DNA of 36,408 nt from an uncultured Bacteroidaceae bacterium. GTDB taxonomy: Bacteria; Bacteroidota; Bacteroidia; Bacteroidales; Bacteroidaceae. The stretch spans positions 1 through 36,408 of the forward strand of contig CAJOHO010000018.1 in assembly GCA_905234555.1 (NCBI GenBank), given 5' to 3'. The notes beneath the pieces are model-generated. The model had not been told where the DNA came from, did no database searches, and saw only the letters and a list, made by a program, of their open reading frames with translations. This document shows positions 32,604 to 36,408 of this stretch, in pieces (position 1 is the first letter of the stretch; each line of letters opens with the position of its first letter). The position numbers and the translations under genes were made by a program.

Positions 32604-33701
32604 ATGAAAAAAATTCTGTTATTTTTAATAGCCATATTTGCCGTAGCTGGTAACCTTCATGCTGTTGCCTATTCGTTTGTAGCAAAAGGAAATGATGGAG
32701 TAACATATACGCTCCAAGTAGATCCATTCTGGAATACTGTAATTATCTCAGATGCAAAAGGGCATTTTACGGTTAAAGCACGTGAAATGACTGCCTTTAT
32801 GAATAGTAGTCGCGAAGACGTAACTATAAATTTAGAAACATCCGATTTAAAAAAGTATGACCATTATTATGTCTGGAACACAAAGAGGAATAGACAGGAA
32901 AAAATTGACCAGATTCGTATTTCAAATGGCTTTTTACGCGAAAATCCAAAGATAGAATTGACACCTTTCTCGTGCTCTGTAATTTTGGATTTAGTTCCAG
33001 TTGATAATGATAGCTTTAGTGCATCTTTTAATGCCCTAATAGATGATTTAATAAAAAAAAGAAAGGGGATTGATAATAATGGTTGTCCTATCGATCCTAA
33101 CAAAAACAATAGCTATAGAGTGTCAAGTAATTCGACTCCAACGACTAACAGCAATAAAACAATAGAGAAGAAAACAGATATATCCCCTACGCCGGCAAAG
33201 CCAAAGGAAGTGGTTGTTCCCATCCAGCAGAAGAAAGAAACGGACCTCACTATCAACGCATTTCTCAACAAACCTATGGGAGTGATGGATGGGTTGTTTG
33301 TAAAAATGCTGACTTACGACGGTGTACTGAGTTGGATACACAAAAACCGTCCTGCCTGGACACCACGAGCTTATTCATCGCCCAAGGCCTTAGAAATGAA
33401 CCGCTATTTAGGCTATGACCGCACTTGGGCAGGACAGATACCTACGGTTCAGTGTATCTTTAACGAAAAAGACCGATTGAGTCAATATCTCGTGCGTTTC
33501 GATTTTCCCTCTTCCACGTTCAGCAAAAAGCAGATTGATTTGTTTTATGAAGATTTGAAAGCCTGTGTTATCATGGAAGTCAACCTGCAACCTGCCGCTA
33601 ATGGAAATTACCTTATTGGCAACAAGGACAATAAAACGGTCAGTCTCAGTCGTGAATCCACAGACTCGAATGATAGTATATTCCTGATGGTGTCATTGTG
33701 A
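32604..33701 (+). CDS. Secreted protein of unknown function
   Basis: I do not recognise this 365-residue protein. It has a signal peptide (MKKILLFLIAIFAVAGNLHA), so it should leave the cytoplasm. An N-terminal beta-rich domain spans about 22-155. A low-complexity Ser/Thr/Asn/Pro/Lys linker follows at about 160-218, then a C-terminal domain of about 218-365 that contains SWIHKNRPAWTPRAYSS. No lipobox, catalytic motif or T9SS signal stands out. The two-domain layout with a flexible linker suggests an envelope protein. Base composition is richer in A+T than the housekeeping region. It lies 50 bp upstream of the nuclease gene on the same strand and may be co-transcribed with it. Confidence 0.7.
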   Translation: MKKILLFLIAIFAVAGNLHAVAYSFVAKGNDGVTYTLQVDPFWNTVIISDAKGHFTVKAREMTAFMNSSREDVTINLETSDLKKYDHYYVWNTKRNRQEKIDQIRISNGFLRENPKIELTPFSCSVILDLVPVDNDSFSASFNALIDDLIKKRKGIDNNGCPIDPNKNNSYRVSSNSTPTTNSNKTIEKKTDISPTPAKPKEVVVPIQQKKETDLTINAFLNKPMGVMDGLFVKMLTYDGVLSWIHKNRPAWTPRAYSSPKALEMNRYLGYDRTWAGQIPTVQCIFNEKDRLSQYLVRFDFPSSTFSKKQIDLFYEDLKACVIMEVNLQPAANGNYLIGNKDNKTVSLSRESTDSNDSIFLMVSL

Positions 33702-33751
33702 CAAGGAGTTATGAAGAGGAGGAACCCTAATCTACATTCTCTACATTCGTT

Positions 33752-35587
33752 ATGTCAAGAAGTTTATCATCTGCAAGTTTGTCTAAATATCTCGTAGGGG
33801 GTATTTACTATGATTTCCTTCAGTATGTGAAGGCCGATAAAGAGTTGGCTTTTGAAATCAGAATGAAGGATGAAGTGATGATTTATTGTCAGAAGAACCT
33901 GATTCTTAGGATATCGCACAGGAAGAATACCTCTGACAATATCACTATGCTGAACCCTCGCTATTACACTAACAGAAAAGATGGCTTGACATTGACCGTA
34001 CAGCTTAATGGATCTTCCGATTTGCAAGACATACACAAGGTCAGACAGTATTTTAAAGAGGCCAAAGCATTGTGTAAAACTTACAAGTCTCATGATGAAT
34101 TTATCGTTCAGCAGCAATACAAAGCGGAACATAGCTCTTTTGACGGAGATTATATTGCTATTGATATGGAATGGGCGCCAGACCAAACGGCCATTCCTAT
34201 GGAATATAGGTTGAAGGATAAGACTAAAATCGATTTACTCGTTGTCAGCAATAAGCCCAATGAAGAAGGCAAGCATGAAATCTATCTGGCAGAGGTTAAA
34301 TGTGGATTGGGAGCTGTTGAAGGTAAATCTGGAATTGAGGATCATGTGAGAATGTCACAGGCCATCATCAACAATGTTTATGTCAGGCAGATTCTTTTTG
34401 AAGACGTTATGAGTTTCATCAAGCAGAAAACACAGTTGCAGTTGTTGGAAGGAACGCCTATACAATACGATTTCTCAGAACGCCCCAAGATAATGTTCAT
34501 TCTTGCTAACTCTTCCGACTACGACAAGTTGAGCTTTAACAGAATTATCAACAACCTGAGTGAAGCAGGACGTGACATAAAAATAGAGTATATTGGTTCT
34601 TCGATGGCTGCCAAACCAGCAAAGGCACATTATGGAGGGGACAACGATTACAAAAAGGCTTGCCGCCAACACCAGGCTTGGTTCAGGGAGAATGTCCTGA
34701 ATTTGCAGATGGGACACAACCACTCCACTCGTCAGGGTGCAAACGAAACCGTAGAAGAGTTTGAGCATCGATGCAAGACAGAGACAGATATCGCCATCCT
34801 TACACCTGCTGATGCTGCACGACTCATGAACTTCGTTCCTGAATACCACAAAGAGATAAGAAAGGCGTTTTTGGAACATAGAGATGAAATACCCAAAGAC
34901 TTCGGTTTGATGGCAAATATGTTACGCAGCGAACATGTGCCATACAACATATTCGTTCCAATGATGACCGATTTCGTGACTGCTTCACGCTGTTTCTCTG
35001 AGATTCTCCCACATAGGGACATCCAAACGATTCGCCAATGGATGATAGAATACGCCCCCAATACCATCAATGACAGGACAGCCTTTGACGTCTATATTGA
35101 ATATGCAACCTCAAAGGATGAAAAAGGCGTGATAGGGATAGAGGTGAAATATACCGAAGAAGGTTATAGCGTTGGTAATAAGGAGTTTGCCATGATGCAG
35201 GATTCCCAGTCTGCCTATTCGGTTACGACTCGCAATAGCGGATGTTTCATTAACAACGACCCCATGCAGTTCAACAATCCAGACTTCATTCAGTTGTGGA
35301 GAAACCACATCCTTGGCCTGGCAATGCTGCAGCAAGGGAAGACCGATTATTTTGACTCCCTAACTTTATATCCTGCCGGGAACCTCCATTTTCATTCGTC
35401 TGGCAGTCACACGGGCACCATCACAGCCTACGAAGAATTGTTGACCGATAAAGGCCGAGAAACATTTCATGGCATCACCTACGAAGCCTTTCTCAACATA
35501 CTGAGAAAGCATTATAAAAGCCCCCGCAACCTATCGTGGCTCCACTATTTAGAGACCAGATATGTCAATTTCCACCCATCGAAATGA
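33752..35587 (+). CDS. Dual PD-(D/E)XK nuclease-like protein, PGN_0703-like C-terminus
   Basis: This 611-residue protein carries two nuclease-like motifs. The first is D161 in KIDLLVVS with E181-x-K183 in IYLAEVKCG. The second is D446 in AFDVYIEY with E464-x-K466 in IGIEVKYTEE. Both fit the hydrophobic-strand D...ExK pattern of PD-(D/E)XK enzymes. The second half (from about 302) resembles PGN_0703-type putative restriction endonucleases, judged by IGIEVKYTE and a preceding Gln/Trp/Arg-rich helix (QHQAWFREN). The N-terminal half is not assigned. There is no signal peptide. A stand-alone nuclease in a repeat-rich accessory zone suggests defence or DNA processing, but no methyltransferase or helicase partner is visible. 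Confidence 0.72.
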   Translation: MSRSLSSASLSKYLVGGIYYDFLQYVKADKELAFEIRMKDEVMIYCQKNLILRISHRKNTSDNITMLNPRYYTNRKDGLTLTVQLNGSSDLQDIHKVRQYFKEAKALCKTYKSHDEFIVQQQYKAEHSSFDGDYIAIDMEWAPDQTAIPMEYRLKDKTKIDLLVVSNKPNEEGKHEIYLAEVKCGLGAVEGKSGIEDHVRMSQAIINNVYVRQILFEDVMSFIKQKTQLQLLEGTPIQYDFSERPKIMFILANSSDYDKLSFNRIINNLSEAGRDIKIEYIGSSMAAKPAKAHYGGDNDYKKACRQHQAWFRENVLNLQMGHNHSTRQGANETVEEFEHRCKTETDIAILTPADAARLMNFVPEYHKEIRKAFLEHRDEIPKDFGLMANMLRSEHVPYNIFVPMMTDFVTASRCFSEILPHRDIQTIRQWMIEYAPNTINDRTAFDVYIEYATSKDEKGVIGIEVKYTEEGYSVGNKEFAMMQDSQSAYSVTTRNSGCFINNDPMQFNNPDFIQLWRNHILGLAMLQQGKTDYFDSLTLYPAGNLHFHSSGSHTGTITAYEELLTDKGRETFHGITYEAFLNILRKHYKSPRNLSWLHYLETRYVNFHPSK

Positions 35588-35760
35588 AATTCCCCATTGT
35601 CATCTCCAGTTTGCAAAACCCCTGTTTTTTGCATTTAAAATCGCACTTAAAATTTTTTTACGTTTTTGAGGGTCTCAACGCATCTGAAATCCCTCACTCT
35701 GATTACGCTTACAGTTAGAATTAAGTGAGCGAAAAGAGAACTTGTTTTCTTCTCCGAACC

Positions 35761-35822
35761 GATGGAATAGCGAGAGAAAAGCCAAACTTGTTTATGCTTT
35801 TCCGAGTCATGACAGAGGAAGG
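35761..35822 (+). repeat. Family B repeat
   Basis: GATGGAATAGCGAGAG..GCCAAACTTGTTTATGC..GAGTCATGACAGAGGAAGG aligns with 35991-36052 along its whole length with a few substitutions. The centre is a near-palindrome. Confidence 0.85.
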
Positions 35823-35950
35823 TGTAGCCAACGTGAAAAATTTATCAAATAATCAGTAAAGTAAGAATAAATAGACAGGATTTGTTTGCCTAACGAGGAA
35901 AATTCCTTCATTTAGTGAGCTAAACGGAACGTTTTCGTTAAGCCAAATGA

Positions 35951-35984
35951 CCAAAGCTAAGCTTGCTTAAGCTTTGGCATGGCG
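35951..35984 (+). repeat. Partial family B-like palindrome
   Basis: CCAAAGCTAAGCTTGCTTAA then GCTTTGG forms a long near-perfect palindrome with the same general plan as the family B core. It lacks the flanking GATGGA and GACAGAGGAAG parts. A similar GCTAAACG/CGTTAAGC palindrome lies just upstream at about 35919-35943. Confidence 0.6.
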
Positions 35985-35990
35985 AGAACC

Positions 35991-36052
35991 GATGGAGCAG
36001 CGAATGCAGAGCTAAACTTGTTTAAGCTATGCTGAGTCGTGACAGAGGAAGA
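35991..36052 (+). repeat. Family B repeat
   Basis: GATGGAGCAGCGAATG..GAGCTAAACTTGTTTAAGC..GAGTCGTGACAGAGGAAGAG matches 35761-35822 along its length. Two full copies 230 bp apart in one intergenic region suggest local duplication. Confidence 0.85.
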
Positions 36053-36230
36053 GTAAAACTCAAAACGGCCCCATGAAATGGAACCTACAATTACTGATCC
36101 ATTCAACTCAAATTAGGCGGTAAACATACGCATTCAAACTATGGTTGGGGAGGAGGTAAAACAAATTAAAGTATTCAAGCAACGACGTAAATCACTGATT
36201 TTCAGCAATAAAAGAGAATGTAAGCGTTGC

Positions 36231-36392
36231 GCGTTGCAGCGTTGCAGTTAAAAATACCATTATCAGAAAGTCGAAAAGTAACCTATATTTATATATCTAT
36301 ATATTTATCTATATATAAATATATAGATATATAAATATAGAAGTATTTTTGAGGTCGTAAAGACGAAAAAAACAACTGCAACGCTGCAACGC
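36231..36392. repeat. 162-bp inverted-repeat structure with GCAACGCT arms
   Basis: The outer arms GCGTTGCAGCGTTGCAGTT (36231-36249) and its exact reverse complement (36374-36392) enclose an AT-only 26-bp stem. The right arm continues as a further GCTGCAACGC copy, so GCAACGCT is tandemly repeated there. A middle pairing of AAAAGTA (36274-36280) with TATTTTT (36344-36350) also fits. No gene lies inside. The structure could be an origin-like, attachment or replication element at the edge of a mobile unit that starts beyond the window. Confidence 0.85.
36283..36340. repeat. 26-bp AT-rich perfect palindrome (cruciform candidate)
   Basis: The arm 36283-36308 begins CTATATTTATATATC and its exact complement is 36315-36340. 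The loop is CTATAT. The stem has only two G-C pairs, so it should unpair or extrude easily in supercoiled DNA. It lies at the centre of the larger inverted repeat. Confidence 0.9.
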
Positions 36393-36408
36393 TGCAACGC
36401 ATTGTGCG

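Larger units (their letters stand above)
35588..36408. other. Gene-free, repeat-rich right end of the window
   Basis: No convincing coding region is present in these 821 bp. Near the nuclease stop there are two hairpins: TGCAAAA/TTTTGCA (35612-35633) and TGAGGG/CCCTCA (35667-35696). Either could help end that transcript, but T-runs are weak or misplaced. After these come family B repeats and the terminal inverted-repeat structure, listed separately. Confidence 0.8.

Noticed and set aside
35588-36408. CRISPR array in the repeat-rich right end
   Set aside because: The repeats are irregularly spaced, diverged and palindromic, without uniform spacers or cas genes.

Overview
The window looks like chromosomal DNA from a member of the Bacteroidales, most likely Prevotella or a close relative. 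Three things point there. Several promoters match the Bacteroidetes primary sigma-factor consensus (TTTG, 19-21 nt, TAnnTTTG). Several families are largely or wholly confined to Bacteroidetes: DUF5683, DUF4836, a DUF4738-like lipoprotein, BspA-type leucine-rich repeats and the 'smalltalk' micropeptide. The gene order parA-parB-DUF5683-lytic transglycosylase-Rel is also typical. The genus is an inference from style, not a marker-gene result.

Left part (1-9.6 kb): a 37-residue smalltalk peptide, a HAD phosphatase and a TrmH/SpoU rRNA methyltransferase. These are followed by a long minus-strand housekeeping unit: parA, parB, DUF5683, MltD-like transglycosylase and bifunctional Rel. A SUI1/YciH-like factor lies just upstream of it. 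9.6-14.9 kb: a tRNA unit (Pro-UGG, Pro-UGG, Val-UAC) with stacked terminators, then an OmpA-family porin. Divergent from ompA is a thiamine uptake operon, made of a TPP riboswitch, a TonB-dependent receptor and a PnuC/PnuT permease.

14.9-23.6 kb: a minus-strand block. It holds map, tsaD-rsmE, and a tightly packed run of DUF4836, ABC ATPase, FtsX-like permease, an AmgK-like sugar kinase fused to a RapZ C-terminal domain, and a MurU-like nucleotidyltransferase. The last two suggest cell-wall amino-sugar recycling. 23.7-31.3 kb: a small lipoprotein, a 1912-residue alpha-2-macroglobulin-like protein without an evident thioester motif, and a BspA-type LRR lipoprotein.

31.4-36.4 kb: an AT-richer accessory segment. 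It carries a VapBC-type toxin-antitoxin pair, a second smalltalk gene on the opposite strand, an unrecognised secreted protein, and a 611-residue protein with two separate PD-(D/E)XK-like nuclease motifs. An 821-bp gene-free end follows, full of related palindromic repeats. It finishes in a 162-bp inverted-repeat structure with a 26-bp AT-only stem.

Two dispersed repeat families run through the window. Family A is a C/G-rich palindrome of about 30-50 bp with the form CCCCTCCC..CCCCAAGGGG. Family B is about 50-60 bp and centred on CAAACTTGTTTG. Two copies or pairs of family A lie in frame inside coding sequence, in the AmgK-RapZ linker and near the C-terminus of the macroglobulin.

The most interesting points are the AmgK-RapZ fusion with its repeat-derived linker, the dual nuclease protein, the two smalltalk copies that differ only at synonymous sites, and the structured right edge. 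I found no CRISPR array, insertion sequence or phage gene.
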